64,000 bases of DNA from Palsa-504 sp963800415 (GTDB lineage Bacteria; Actinomycetota; Actinomycetes; Streptosporangiales; Streptosporangiaceae): assembly GCA_963800415.1 (NCBI GenBank), contig CAWDBS010000004.1, forward strand, positions 10,287 through 74,286, written 5' to 3'. The notes below the pieces were generated by a model. That model did not search any database. It was not told where the DNA came from and saw nothing but the letters and a program-made list of their open reading frames with translations. Positions within the stretch are counted from its first letter, which is position 1, and every line of letters starts with the position of its first letter. Positions 24,677 through 35,666 of this stretch are shown in pieces. The translations under genes and the position numbers were made by a program.

Positions 24677-27052
24677 TCAGGTGATGGCGAGGTCAGTGCG
24701 GAACGGGCGGCCCTGGATGGCCCGCCATACCTGGGCCGGGGTGAGCGGCATGTCGGCGTGCCGCACGCCAAACGGGCGCAGCGCGTCGATGACCGCGTTG
24801 ACCACGGCCGGCGGCGACCCGACGGTGGCGGACTCGCCCACCCCCTTGGCCCCGATGGGGTGGTGCGGCGACGGGGTGACGGTGGCGCCGAGCTCCCAGG
24901 ACGGGCACTCCAGCGAAGTGGGCAGCAGGTAGTCCATGAACGAGCCGCCCAGGCAGTTGCCGTCGGCGTCGAAGGCGATGTTCTCCATCAGCGCCATCCC
25001 GATCCCGTCCGCGAGCCCGCCGTGCACCTGGCCCTCGACGATCATCGGGTTGATCCGCACCCCGCAGTCGTCCACCGCGATGAACCGCCGGACCGATACC
25101 TTGCCGGTGCCCGGGTCCACGTCGACCACGCAGATGTAGGCGCCGAACGGGTAGGTGAGGTTCGGCGGGTCGTAGACGCAGGTCGCGTCCAGCTGCCCCT
25201 CGATGCCCTCCGGCAGCTCCAGGTGAGAATACGCGGCCAGCGCGATCTGTCCGATCGTCCGGCCGGAGTCCGGGTCGCCCCGGACGAACCAGCGGCCGCG
25301 TTCCCAGTCCAGGTCGGCGGGGTCGACCTCGAGCATGGCCGATGCGACGACACGGGCCCGCTCGCGCACCTTCCTGGCCACGATCGCGGTGGCGGCGCCG
25401 GACACCGGCGTGGACCGGGATCCGTAGGTGCCCAGGCCGAACGGCGTCTGGTCGGTGTCCCCGTGCACCACCTCCACGTCATCGGGCGACATGCCGAGCT
25501 CGGAGGCGACGATCTGGGCGAAAGTGGTCTCGTGCCCCTGCCCCTGGGTCTGCACCGAGATCCGGAGCACCGCGGTCCCGGTCGGGTGGACGCGGAGTTC
25601 CACGCCGTCCGCCATGCCGAAGCCCAGGATGTCCATGTGCTTGCGTGGACCCGCCCCGACGGCCTCGGTGAAGAAGCTGACACCGATGCCGGTGAGGTGA
25701 CCGCGGGCCCGTTCGGCTTCCTGCTCCTTCCTTAGATCCTGATAGCCCGCCATGTCCATGGCCAGGCGCAGCGTCCGCGGGTAGTCGCCTGAGTCGTAGA
25801 CCCAGCCGGTCTGGCAGGTGTAGGGGAACTGCTCGGGCCGCAGCAGGTTGCGCATCCGCAGTTCGGCCGGGTCCAGGCCCAGCTCGAAGGCGAGCACGTC
25901 GACCATCCGCTCGACCAGGTAGACCGCCTCGGTGATGCGGAACGAGCAGGAGTAGGCGACCCCGCCCGGCGCCTTGTTCGTGTACACGCCGGTCACCTGG
26001 CAGTGCGCGGCCTCCAGGTCGTAGGAGCCGGTGAACACGCCGAAGAACCCGGCCGGGTACTTGGTCGGCTGCGCGGCGCCGTTGAACGCGCCGTGGTCGG
26101 CGAGCACCGTCACCCGCACCGCCCTGATCGTGCCGTCCCGGCTGGCCGCCAGCTCGCCGCGCATGTGGAAGTCCCGGGCGAAGCACGTGGACATCAGGTT
26201 CTCCGACCGGTCCTCCATCCACTTCACCGGCCGGCCGGTGAGCATCGCGCCGGTGATCGCGCACAGGTAGCCGGGATAGATGGGCACCTTGTTGCCGAAG
26301 CCACCGCCGATATCCGGCGAGATCACCCTGATCTTGTGCTCGGGCAGGCCCGTCATCATGGCGTACAGGGTCCGGTGCGCGTGCGGGGCCTGGGTCGTGG
26401 CCCAGAGCGTCAGCTTGCCCGCCACCCTGTCGTAGTCCGCGACGATGCCGCAGGTCTCCAGCGGCGCCGGGTGCACCCGCGGGTAGAGCATGTCCTGGCT
26501 GACCGTCACCTCGGCGTCGCGGAAGACCTGCTCGGTGCGGTCCGCGTCGCCGGCCTCCCAGTCGAAGATGTGGTTATTCGTCTTGTCCCCGAGATCGTCG
26601 CGGACGACCGGCGCCCCGGCGTCCAGCGCGCGGCACGCGTCGATCACCGCGGGCAGCGGCTCGTACTCCACGTCGATCAGCTCCAGGGCGTCCCGGGCGG
26701 CGTAGTGGTCCTCGGCCACCACGAACGCCACCTCCTGGCCCTGGAACCGCACCTTGTCGGTGGCCAGCACGGCCTGGGTATCGCCGGACAGGGTCGGCAT
26801 CCAGGCCAGGTCCCGCTGTTTCAGCGTCTCGCCGGTGATGACCGCCGTCACCTTGGGATGCGCCTCGGCCGCGACCGTGTCGATGGACAGGATCCGGGCG
26901 TGCGGGTGCGGGCTGCGCAGCACCGCCCCGTAGAGCATGCCGGGCAGCTGCACGTCGTCCACGTAGGTACCCAGGCCGCGGATGAACCGCTGGTCCTCCT
27001 TGCGCAGCATCCGGCCGAAACCGGAGGGCGGTGATTCGCCGGCCGCGGTCAT
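24677..27052 (-). CDS. coxL: carbon monoxide dehydrogenase large subunit, form I
   Basis: 791 residues from ATG 27052. Molybdenum hydroxylase large subunit: the N-terminal a/b hammerhead region (AVLRSPHPHARI) is followed by the Moco domains. The motif AYSCSFR at 366-372 is the form I signature AYXCSFR; its Cys369 is the Cu ligand of the Mo-S-Cu centre. IGGGFGNK, QGQGHETTFAQI and the active-site Glu region GAKGVGESATVGSPPA are all present. It should oxidise CO to CO2 at the inner membrane face, passing electrons via CoxS Fe-S and CoxM FAD to quinone. Its start overlaps the coxS stop by ATGA. Confidence 0.95.
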   Translation of the reverse strand: MTAAGESPPSGFGRMLRKEDQRFIRGLGTYVDDVQLPGMLYGAVLRSPHPHARILSIDTVAAEAHPKVTAVITGETLKQRDLAWMPTLSGDTQAVLATDKVRFQGQEVAFVVAEDHYAARDALELIDVEYEPLPAVIDACRALDAGAPVVRDDLGDKTNNHIFDWEAGDADRTEQVFRDAEVTVSQDMLYPRVHPAPLETCGIVADYDRVAGKLTLWATTQAPHAHRTLYAMMTGLPEHKIRVISPDIGGGFGNKVPIYPGYLCAITGAMLTGRPVKWMEDRSENLMSTCFARDFHMRGELAASRDGTIRAVRVTVLADHGAFNGAAQPTKYPAGFFGVFTGSYDLEAAHCQVTGVYTNKAPGGVAYSCSFRITEAVYLVERMVDVLAFELGLDPAELRMRNLLRPEQFPYTCQTGWVYDSGDYPRTLRLAMDMAGYQDLRKEQEAERARGHLTGIGVSFFTEAVGAGPRKHMDILGFGMADGVELRVHPTGTAVLRISVQTQGQGHETTFAQIVASELGMSPDDVEVVHGDTDQTPFGLGTYGSRSTPVSGAATAIVARKVRERARVVASAMLEVDPADLDWERGRWFVRGDPDSGRTIGQIALAAYSHLELPEGIEGQLDATCVYDPPNLTYPFGAYICVVDVDPGTGKVSVRRFIAVDDCGVRINPMIVEGQVHGGLADGIGMALMENIAFDADGNCLGGSFMDYLLPTSLECPSWELGATVTPSPHHPIGAKGVGESATVGSPPAVVNAVIDALRPFGVRHADMPLTPAQVWRAIQGRPFRTDLAIT

Positions 27053-27546
27053 GGGAGTTCCTCCGCTTCCGCGTCGTCGGGACGGGAGTGTTTCGCGGCC
27101 CAGCGGACCGACCTGACGATGTTCTCGTAGCCGGTGCAGCGGCAGATCTGGCCGGAGAGGACCTCGCGGATCTCGGCTTCGGCCGGGTCGGGGTTGTGGT
27201 CGAGCAGCCAGCGCGCGGTCATCAGCATGCCGGACGTGCAGAAACCGCACTGCAGGCCGTGACACTCGATGAACCCCTCCTGCACCGGGTCAAGCCGGCC
27301 CTCCTGCTCCAGGCCCTCGACGGTACGTACCGAACGGCCGTCGGCCATCGCCGCGAGAACGGTGCATGCCTTGACCGGCTTGGCGTCCAGCCACACCACG
27401 CAGCTGCCGCAGTTGGACGTGTCACAGCCCCAGTGGCTGCCGGTGAGGCCGAGCTCGTCGCGGAGGAAGTGGATGAGCAGCAGCCTCGGTTCCACGTCGC
27501 GCGCGTGCTCGGTGCCGTTCACGGTCACCGCGACGCGCATGGTCAT
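27049..27546 (-). CDS. coxS: carbon monoxide dehydrogenase small (2Fe-2S) subunit
   Basis: 165 residues. Plant-type ferredoxin cluster GCDTSNCGSCVV with a distal Cys (KACTVLA), then the second cluster CHGLQCGFCTSGM and QICRCTGY. Length and motif order match CoxS. The ATG at 27546 overlaps the coxM stop (ATGA) and its own stop overlaps coxL in the same way, so the three structural genes are coupled in the order M-S-L. Confidence 0.95.
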   Translation of the reverse strand: MTMRVAVTVNGTEHARDVEPRLLLIHFLRDELGLTGSHWGCDTSNCGSCVVWLDAKPVKACTVLAAMADGRSVRTVEGLEQEGRLDPVQEGFIECHGLQCGFCTSGMLMTARWLLDHNPDPAEAEIREVLSGQICRCTGYENIVRSVRWAAKHSRPDDAEAEELP

Positions 27547-28427
27547 GTCCCCAGGGTCGCACGGGCCGCGGCCCGGCGCAGCGCGCGGGCGGTGAGCTCG
27601 GCGACCAGGTGCCGCTTGTAGTCCTGCGGTCCCCGCTGGTCGGCGACGGGATGGCAGTGCTCGGCGGCGATCGCCCCGGCCGCCGCGAAGCTCTCCCGGT
27701 CGGCGGCCCGGCCGCGGAGGAATTCCTCGGCCTCGGCCGCCACGAAGTGCTCGGCGCCGACCGCGGTCAGGCCGAGGCCGGCCGACTTGATGACCTGAGT
27801 GTCTCCGGCCGGCCCCTCGTTGAGCTGCAGGACCGCCCCGGCGGCGGCGACGGACCAGTCCCCCACCCGCCGCGCCACCTTCTCGTACGCGCTGCCAGTG
27901 CCGGGCCGGACCGGGACCCGGACCTCGGCCAGCAGCTCGCCCCGGCCGATGACGGTCTCGTAGGGGCCGAGGTGGAACTCCCGGACCGGGACCATCCGGT
28001 CGCCGCCGGAGCCGCGGATGACCGCGGTCGCGTGCGCCGCGGCGAACACCGCGGACAGGTCCTCGGACGGATCGGCCTGGCAGAGCGACCCGCCGACGGT
28101 CCCCCACAGCCGGACGATCGGGTCCGCGACGACCCGTTCGGCGTCGTGGAAGATCGGGAAATGCTCGCCCGCGACGGCCGAGTCGAGCAGGTCCGCGTGC
28201 CGGGCCAGGGCACCGATGCGCAGCTGGTCGCCGGCCAGCCTGATGTAGGCGAGTTCGGCCAGCCCGTTGATGTCGACGAGTACCCCGGGCTGGGCCAGCC
28301 GCAGCTTCATCATCGGGATGAGGCTGTGGCCGCCCGCCAGGACGCGGGTGTCCGGCATGCTCAGCAGCGACAGCGCGTGCGCGACGCTGGTCGCCCGCTC
28401 GTATTCGACCTGTGACGGGACCTGCAT
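27543..28427 (-). CDS. coxM: carbon monoxide dehydrogenase medium (FAD) subunit
   Basis: 294 residues from the ATG at 28427 (MQVPSQVEYERA); ATGs at 28463 and 28436 are also in frame. FAD-binding PCMH-type domain with AGGHSLIPMMKLRL and TVGGSLCQADPSED, then a C-terminal CO_deh_flav_C domain ending GPQDYKRHLVAELTARAL. It transfers electrons from the Fe-S subunit to the respiratory chain. CATAAT on the minus strand at 28455-28460 resembles a -10 element. The deaminase stop is at 28497, so a shared transcript is also possible. Confidence 0.92.
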   Translation of the reverse strand: MQVPSQVEYERATSVAHALSLLSMPDTRVLAGGHSLIPMMKLRLAQPGVLVDINGLAELAYIRLAGDQLRIGALARHADLLDSAVAGEHFPIFHDAERVVADPIVRLWGTVGGSLCQADPSEDLSAVFAAAHATAVIRGSGGDRMVPVREFHLGPYETVIGRGELLAEVRVPVRPGTGSAYEKVARRVGDWSVAAAGAVLQLNEGPAGDTQVIKSAGLGLTAVGAEHFVAAEAEEFLRGRAADRESFAAAGAIAAEHCHPVADQRGPQDYKRHLVAELTARALRRAAARATLGT

Positions 28428-28496
28428 GTAATGCATCATTCGGCCTGCCCGCGCATTATGCAACAGCCTGATTAAGCTTTCGCTAATACGCCCTGG

Positions 28497-28973
28497 TCAG
28501 CGGCCGCCGATGTCCTCGCTCCAGACCTCCGGGTAGCGCTGCTGGAACTCCTGCATGGCGGCCATGCAGCCCTCGTCGTCGAGCAGCACGATCTCCACCC
28601 CGCGGCCGGCCAGGAAGCCGAGGTCGCCCTCGAAGGTCCGCGCCTCGCCGACCACCACCCGGGGGATCTGGAACAGCAGGATCGCCCCGCTGCACATCTG
28701 GCACGGGGACAGCGTGGTGTACAAGGTGGTGTCGAGGTAGGAGGGGCGCCGGCCGGCGTTACGCAGGCAGGCGATCTCGCCGTGTGCCACCGGGTCGCCG
28801 CGCTGCACCCGCTCGTTGTGCCCGGCCGCGACGACCTGCCATCCTCGGCTAGCACTGCCCGCGGCGAGCACCGCGCCGACCGGGACGCCGCCGGCGTCCA
28901 GGCTGATTCGCGCCTGGCCGAGGGCCAGCGCCATCATCTCGTGATCGGCCTGACTGGCCTGCCCGTATCCCAT
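28497..28973 (-). CDS. cytosine deaminase-like nucleoside deaminase
   Basis: 158 residues, zinc-dependent CDA fold. HGE (Zn ligand His and proton-shuttle Glu) and PCQMC (two Cys ligands) are visible. The sequence around them (GGVPVGAVL, LYTTLSPCQMCSGAILLFQIPRVVVGE, WSEDIGG at the end) matches the fungal Fcy1-type cytosine deaminases as I know them more closely than TadA. It should deaminate cytosine or a related free base. It is upstream of coxM on the same strand with a 33-70 base gap; a functional link to CO oxidation is not obvious. Confidence 0.85.
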   Translation of the reverse strand: MGYGQASQADHEMMALALGQARISLDAGGVPVGAVLAAGSASRGWQVVAAGHNERVQRGDPVAHGEIACLRNAGRRPSYLDTTLYTTLSPCQMCSGAILLFQIPRVVVGEARTFEGDLGFLAGRGVEIVLLDDEGCMAAMQEFQQRYPEVWSEDIGGR

Positions 28974-29004
28974 GCCGGCCTACGCTACCGGGTCGGTGCC
29001 GCCC

Positions 29005-29517
29005 TCATTTTCCTGGCCATTCATAACACAGCTCCTCCCCGACTCGCAGCCGCGCCCAGCGGGCCGCTTCCACCTGCAAGGCCTGCGCGGCGGCGGCGAT
29101 CACAACCGGGTCCACGTCCGCCCCAGGCAGCACCGAGAGCTTGTCCGCTGCCAGCCGCCTGATCGTGTCCCTGCTCAGGGTGTCCAGTGCCGCCGCGGTG
29201 GACACCAGGTCGGCAAGGAGTTCGGCGCGCAGGCCCGACGGCCAGCCGCCGCGCAGCAGCTGGCGGGACCGTTCGGCCGCATGCGGCGGGCGGCGGCCGC
29301 TGACGTACCGCATGCTGTCGAAGACGACACCCGCCGCGATGCCGGCCCAGACGCCGTCGCTGATGCGCAGTTCCCGCTCCACCACCAAATGCATGATGTC
29401 GTGCGGCAACCGCGGCCCGGCCGTCCCGCCGTACAGCCGGTACACCATCCCGTCATCCCGCTCCACCAGCGCATAGGCGTGCTCATGGTCGGGGAGCCGG
29501 GGAAACGTCACACGCAT
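29005..29517 (-). CDS. conserved hypothetical protein
   Basis: 170 residues from the ATG at 29517 (MRVTFPRLPDHEHAY). No family recognised with confidence. Features: RPxPHD-like segment PRLPHDIMHLVVERELRISDGVWAGIAAGVVF, a Leu/Ala-rich helical second half, and no signal or membrane segment. I have a loose memory of similar short actinobacterial proteins with an HDxxHxxVE motif, but no function is known to me. It lies 31 bases upstream of the deaminase gene, probably co-transcribed, and is divergent from ybaK. Confidence 0.7.
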   Translation of the reverse strand: MRVTFPRLPDHEHAYALVERDDGMVYRLYGGTAGPRLPHDIMHLVVERELRISDGVWAGIAAGVVFDSMRYVSGRRPPHAAERSRQLLRGGWPSGLRAELLADLVSTAAALDTLSRDTIRRLAADKLSVLPGADVDPVVIAAAAQALQVEAARWARLRVGEELCYEWPGK

Positions 29518-29595
29518 ATGCCCACTATGGGGACGCACCGGACGGGCGCCTAATGGTTTTCGCCGGGTCAGTTCCGTGCCGTAAGGTGGCCGATC

Positions 29596-30081
29596 GTGGC
29601 AGGACGCGGAACGACGGCGACGATGGCGCTCGAGCGGGCCGGGATCTCGTTCACGGTGCACGAGTACGACCACGACCCCAGGCACGCGTCCTACGGCCGC
29701 GAGGCCAGCGAGGCGCTCGGCGTCACGCCGGACCGCATGTTCAAGACGCTGATCGCCGAGGTGGACGGGGCGCTGGTGACCGGGGTAGTCCCGGTGGAGG
29801 GCGAGCTGGACCTCAAGGCCCTGGCCGCCGCCTCCGGCGGCAAGAAGGCCGTGATGGCCCAGGTGGCGGCCGCCGAGCGGGCCACCGGGTACGTGGCCGG
29901 CGGGATCTCCCCGGTCGGCCAGCGCAAGCGGCTCCCGGTGGTGGTGGACTCCTCGGCGCTTCGTTTTGGCACCGTGTTCTGCAGCGCCGGGCGGCGCGGG
30001 CTCGAGATCGAGCTCGCGCCCGCCGACCTGGTCCGGGCGGCGGGCGCAACGGTGGCGAGCATCGGGCGGCCCCCAGCGTGA
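29596..30081 (+). CDS. ybaK: Cys-tRNA(Pro) deacylase, YbaK/EbsC type
   Basis: 161 residues, close to the family length. Editing domain (PF04073): TATMALERAGISFTVHEYDHDP at the start, then MFKTLIAEVDG, GGKKAVMAQ and YVAGGISPVGQRKRLPVVVD with the conserved Lys and GGISP motif. It hydrolyses Cys mischarged onto tRNA-Pro. GTG start at 29596. It stands alone between a divergent and a convergent neighbour. Confidence 0.9.
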   Translation: MAGRGTTATMALERAGISFTVHEYDHDPRHASYGREASEALGVTPDRMFKTLIAEVDGALVTGVVPVEGELDLKALAAASGGKKAVMAQVAAAERATGYVAGGISPVGQRKRLPVVVDSSALRFGTVFCSAGRRGLEIELAPADLVRAAGATVASIGRPPA

Positions 30082-30136
30082 CCGGCATGACCGGCAGCTG
30101 ACCGGCATGACCGGCATGACCGGCGATGACCGGCAC
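30079..30136. repeat. short TGACCGGCA tandem repeats after ybaK
   Basis: Five close copies of TGACCGGCA(TGA/GC) follow the ybaK stop codon and include it. The rest of the gap to 30250 has no gene. Confidence 0.7.
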
Positions 30137-30250
30137 TGGCCTGGACGATCGGGCCTGGTCGCCGGGCGAACCCGCGCAGCCACCACGGCATGGTCCGGAC
30201 CGGCACGAACGCGCTGCTCGCGTAGCTGCCGGTCCCGCGCCAGCGGGTTC

Positions 30251-31405
30251 CTAACCCAGGGTGAGCAGGGCCTGGCGGAGGCGGTCCAGGTCTGCGGGGG
30301 TGGTGTCGACATGCGGGCTGATCCGCAGGAGGGGCTCGGTCATGTCGCGGGGTGCGCGCAGGACGCTGCCCGCGGTGGTGACGATCTCGTGCTCAGCAAG
30401 CAGGCGGGCCCGGGTCTGCGCGATGTCCTGGCCGTTGGTCGCGCGCAGCGCGACGATGGCCGACGGCGTGCCCACGGCGTCGGCCACGGCCCAGCCGGGC
30501 AGCCCGGCCAGGGCTTCGCGGGTCTGCCTGCCGACGGCGGCGAGCCGGGCCCAGACCCGGGCCGGGCCGGCGTCCAGGTACTCGGCGACGGCCGTGCACA
30601 GCCCGACCCAGGCCGCCACGTTCGCTTCGGTCGCGCTGAGCAGCCAGAGCGGGCTGCTGTCCGCGGGCCGGGTGGCCGCGGCCATGGCCGAGGCGCTGAC
30701 CTTGAGCCGGTCCCACCAGCGCTCGGTTACCCCGATCACGCCCACGCCTCGCGGGCCGGTGAGCCACTTGCGGCTGGTGGCGTAGATGGCGTCGGCGCCG
30801 CACGCGGTGTCCACGTGCCCGAGGGCCTGGGCGGCGTCCACCCAGAGCGGCACGCCCGCCGCGCGGCACAGCACCGCCGCCCCGGCGACCGGCTGTACCA
30901 GGCCGCGGTGCGAGGTGACCTGGGTCAGGTGGACGAAGGCGGGCGGGGCGCCGGCCAGCATCCGCTCGAGCGCCGCCAGGTCAACCGTGCCGTCGCCGTG
31001 GGTCGCGATCTCGGTGATCCGCAGGCCCCGTCCGGCGAACGCGTCCAGGTTGGGACCCCACTCGGACCGCACCACCGCGACGGTGTCACCCGCGCGCAGC
31101 GGCCAGATCGCGAGCAGGGCGCCGAGCGCGGCCTCCGCGCCCGGCACGAACGTCATCCCGGCGGCCGGGACGCCGAGCAGCCGGGCGAACCCGGCCCGGC
31201 CCGCGGCGAGCGCCGGCTCGGCCTCCTCCGCCGCCACGTACGCGCCAAGCGCAGCCTCGCGCTCGGCATGCGCCGCCGCCGCGGCAAGGGTCGCCCGGGA
31301 GGACCGGCCGGCCGCGGCCGAGTCCAGGTGGATCCGCGGCGCGGGCAGCCGCCGCTCCCGCCACCAGCGCCACTGCGCGTCGGCCGGGTCGTCCGCGCCG
31401 GTCAC
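30251..31405 (-). CDS. egtE: ergothioneine biosynthesis PLP-dependent lyase, EgtE-like
   Basis: 384 residues from the GTG at 31405, which overlaps the lgt stop (GTGA). Fold type I class V aminotransferase. The PLP lysine lies in YATSRKWLTGPRGVG; the cofactor Asp/His region is WVDAAQALGH; VHLTQVTSHRG and LRISPHVDTTPADLDRL also match the mycobacterial EgtE sequence as I remember it. EgtE cleaves hercynylcysteine sulfoxide to ergothioneine. No other egt gene is in the window, so a generic class V aminotransferase remains the fallback. Confidence 0.78.
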   Translation of the reverse strand: MTGADDPADAQWRWWRERRLPAPRIHLDSAAAGRSSRATLAAAAAHAEREAALGAYVAAEEAEPALAAGRAGFARLLGVPAAGMTFVPGAEAALGALLAIWPLRAGDTVAVVRSEWGPNLDAFAGRGLRITEIATHGDGTVDLAALERMLAGAPPAFVHLTQVTSHRGLVQPVAGAAVLCRAAGVPLWVDAAQALGHVDTACGADAIYATSRKWLTGPRGVGVIGVTERWWDRLKVSASAMAAATRPADSSPLWLLSATEANVAAWVGLCTAVAEYLDAGPARVWARLAAVGRQTREALAGLPGWAVADAVGTPSAIVALRATNGQDIAQTRARLLAEHEIVTTAGSVLRAPRDMTEPLLRISPHVDTTPADLDRLRQALLTLG

Positions 31406-32433
31406 GGCTCCGAGGTGGCCTGTTCGGAGTCCCGGGATTCGCGGGGGCCATCCCTGGCCGACGAGTCGTCCGGGGAACTTTCGGGCTCGGCGTCCGCCGG
31501 TGGTTCCGCGGCGGCGTTGACCGCGGCGCCCGCGGCGGCCGGGGAGCCCGCGTCGGCCACGGCGGCCACGGCGGGAGCGGCGGGAGCGGCGGCCGGAGCG
31601 ACGGCGGACAGGGCCGGGACGGGATCGGGGCGGCGCTGGCTGCGGTAGAACCAGACCGCGCCGGTCACCGCCAGCGCGGAGGCGATGTACATGTTCAGGC
31701 GCAGGCCGAAAATGTACACCGAGGAGTCGATGCGCAGCGATTCCTCGAAGATCCGGTACGCGGAATAGCCGAAGACGTACAGCGCGAACAGGCCGGGCGG
31801 CTTGATCTTGCGGTGGTGACCGAGCCAGATGAGCGCGGCCGCCCAGGCGAAGTCGAAGATCAGCTCGTAGAGGAAGGTCGGCTGGAAGGTGCTGAAGTGC
31901 AGGTCCTGGACGGGAATCCCGCCGGACGCCCGGTACTGGAAGGGAATCTCGAGCCCCCACGGCAGGGACGTCGGACGGCCGAACAGCTCCTTGTTGAAGT
32001 AGTTCCCGATCCGCCCGATGCCCTGCGCCACCAGCAGCGCGGGGGCGACCGCGTCCATGAACAGGGCGCCGCTCACGCCGTGCTTGCGCAGCCGCCACAG
32101 GCCGACCAGGGCGGCGAGGAAGATCCCGCCCCAGATGCCGAGCCCGCCGTCCCACACCGCGAACACGCCGTACCACACGTGCGGGATGTCCATCGGCGTG
32201 GTGATGTCGAAGTAGATCCGGCCGCCGATGATCCCGGCCGGGACGCTCCACAGCGCGATGTCGCCGACTATGTCGGGATCGCCGCCCACGGCGCGCCACC
32301 GCCGCCTGGTGATGATGATCGCCGCCGCGATGCCGACCAGGTACATCAGCGCGTAAAAGTGAACGACCAGCGGGCCGATGTGGAAGCTGTTGACCGACGG
32401 GCTGGGAAGGTAGGTAGGCATCGCCATCGCCAT
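31402..32433 (-). CDS. lgt: prolipoprotein diacylglyceryl transferase
   Basis: 343 residues. Seven-helix membrane enzyme that adds diacylglycerol to the lipobox Cys. The signature GRIGNYFNKELFGRPTSLPWG (Lgt motif with the essential Arg/Asn) is present, and WDGGLGIWGGIF and the start HIGPLVVHFYALMYLVGI are typical. The last ~75 residues form an Ala/Pro/Glu/Ser tail seen in many actinobacterial Lgt proteins. Several ATG codons cluster at the start (32433-32421). Works in the same pathway as lnt at the window start. Confidence 0.93.
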   Translation of the reverse strand: MAMAMPTYLPSPSVNSFHIGPLVVHFYALMYLVGIAAAIIITRRRWRAVGGDPDIVGDIALWSVPAGIIGGRIYFDITTPMDIPHVWYGVFAVWDGGLGIWGGIFLAALVGLWRLRKHGVSGALFMDAVAPALLVAQGIGRIGNYFNKELFGRPTSLPWGLEIPFQYRASGGIPVQDLHFSTFQPTFLYELIFDFAWAAALIWLGHHRKIKPPGLFALYVFGYSAYRIFEESLRIDSSVYIFGLRLNMYIASALAVTGAVWFYRSQRRPDPVPALSAVAPAAAPAAPAVAAVADAGSPAAAGAAVNAAAEPPADAEPESSPDDSSARDGPRESRDSEQATSEP

Positions 32434-32543
32434 AGCGCCGAGGGTACACCGGCGGGCCTAACGCTCGGTGCCGTGGAACCCGCCAAGGCAGGCACGAGCC
32501 CCGGGGCGGGGAACGGGGCCCGTTCGGCCTATGTGCCTGTGCT

Positions 32544-34541
<1,998 letters not shown>

Positions 34542-34658
34542 GGCAGCTCCTTGTGATGCCCAGTATGCCCGGTGTCCGGAGCGCGCCCATCACCAGACAG
34601 GCCTATCCGGCCATGGTCAGCACACCGGCGGCGAACGGTCAGGCAGCGCTAGGGAACG

Positions 34659-35666
34659 CTAGGGAACGAGCACGGCGGCGCCGTCGAAGCGGCCGGCTCT
34701 CAGGTCGCGCAGGGCCTGGTCCGCGGTGTCGAGCGGGTACGGGTGGACGGTGACCGCCAGCTTGCGTCCGGCCGCGAAGCCGAGGAACTCCCGGGCGTCC
34801 GCGCGGGTGTTGGCGGTGACGCTGCGCAGTTGCCGCTCCTGGAACAGGTGCCTGTCGTAGTTGAGCGGCGGGATGTCGGTCAGGTGGATGCCCGCGATGG
34901 CCAGGGTGCCGCCGCGGTCGAGCGCGGCCAGCGCGGGCAGCACCAGGTCCCCCACCGGGGCGAACAAGATCGCGGCGTCCAGCGGTTCCGGCGGCATGTC
35001 CGCCGCGTCGCCGACGGAGGCGGCGCCGAGCTCTCGGGCGAGCTGCTTGGCCTGCTCGCCGCGGGTGAGCACGTGCACGGTGGCGCCACGGGCCAGGGCC
35101 ACCTGGGCGGCCAGGTGCGCGCTGCCGCCGAAACCGTAGATGCCCAGGCGGCCGCCGGCGGGGAGTTCGGCCCGCTTCAGGGCGCGGTAACCGATGATGC
35201 CGGCGCACAGCAGCGGGGCCAGTTCGGCGTCGGAGTACCCCTGTGGCAGGTGGTGCGCGTAGGCGGCCGGCACCGTCATGTACTCGGCGTAGCCGCCGTC
35301 GGCGTCCCAGCCGGTGTACAGCGAGTGCGGGCACAGGTTCTCCGCCTCGCGCCGGCAGAACTTACACGTGCCGTCCGTCCAGCGGAGCCAGGCCGCGCCG
35401 GCCCGGTCACCCTTCGCGAAGCCCTGTCCCCCGGCTTCCTCGCCCAGGGCCGCGACCTCGCCGACGACCTCGTGGCCGGGCGTGACGCCGGGCCGGTGCG
35501 GCGGCAGGTCGCCCTCGGTCACGTGCAGGTCGGTGCGGCAGACGCCGCAGGCCAGGACCTTGAGCAGCAGGTCACCCGGCCCTGGCCGGGGTATCTCGTC
35601 GTCCGGGTGCAGGCACAGCGGGCGGCCGGTGACCGGCCCGGGCGCCTCGACATGCCAGGCACGCAT
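34659..35666 (-). CDS. zinc-dependent alcohol dehydrogenase family protein
   Basis: 335 residues, medium-chain dehydrogenase. Catalytic zinc ligands are in LACGVCRTDLHV and PGHEVVGEV; Rossmann motif GIYGFGGSAH. The structural-zinc lobe reads TDGTCKFCRREAENLC: the usual first Cys (CGxC) is Asp, leaving three Cys ligands. The rest matches AdhA-type enzymes that take alcohols or aldehydes with NAD(P). The ATG at 35666 (MRAWHVEAPGPV) is the natural start. It lies upstream of ftsH on the same strand, 117 bases away. Confidence 0.88.
   Translation of the reverse strand: MRAWHVEAPGPVTGRPLCLHPDDEIPRPGPGDLLLKVLACGVCRTDLHVTEGDLPPHRPGVTPGHEVVGEVAALGEEAGGQGFAKGDRAGAAWLRWTDGTCKFCRREAENLCPHSLYTGWDADGGYAEYMTVPAAYAHHLPQGYSDAELAPLLCAGIIGYRALKRAELPAGGRLGIYGFGGSAHLAAQVALARGATVHVLTRGEQAKQLARELGAASVGDAADMPPEPLDAAILFAPVGDLVLPALAALDRGGTLAIAGIHLTDIPPLNYDRHLFQERQLRSVTANTRADAREFLGFAAGRKLAVTVHPYPLDTADQALRDLRAGRFDGAAVLVP

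Noticed and set aside
28450..28490. Firm sigma promoter for coxM
   Set aside because: CATAAT resembles a -10 box but no matching -35 stands 16-18 bases upstream, so it is only mentioned under coxM.
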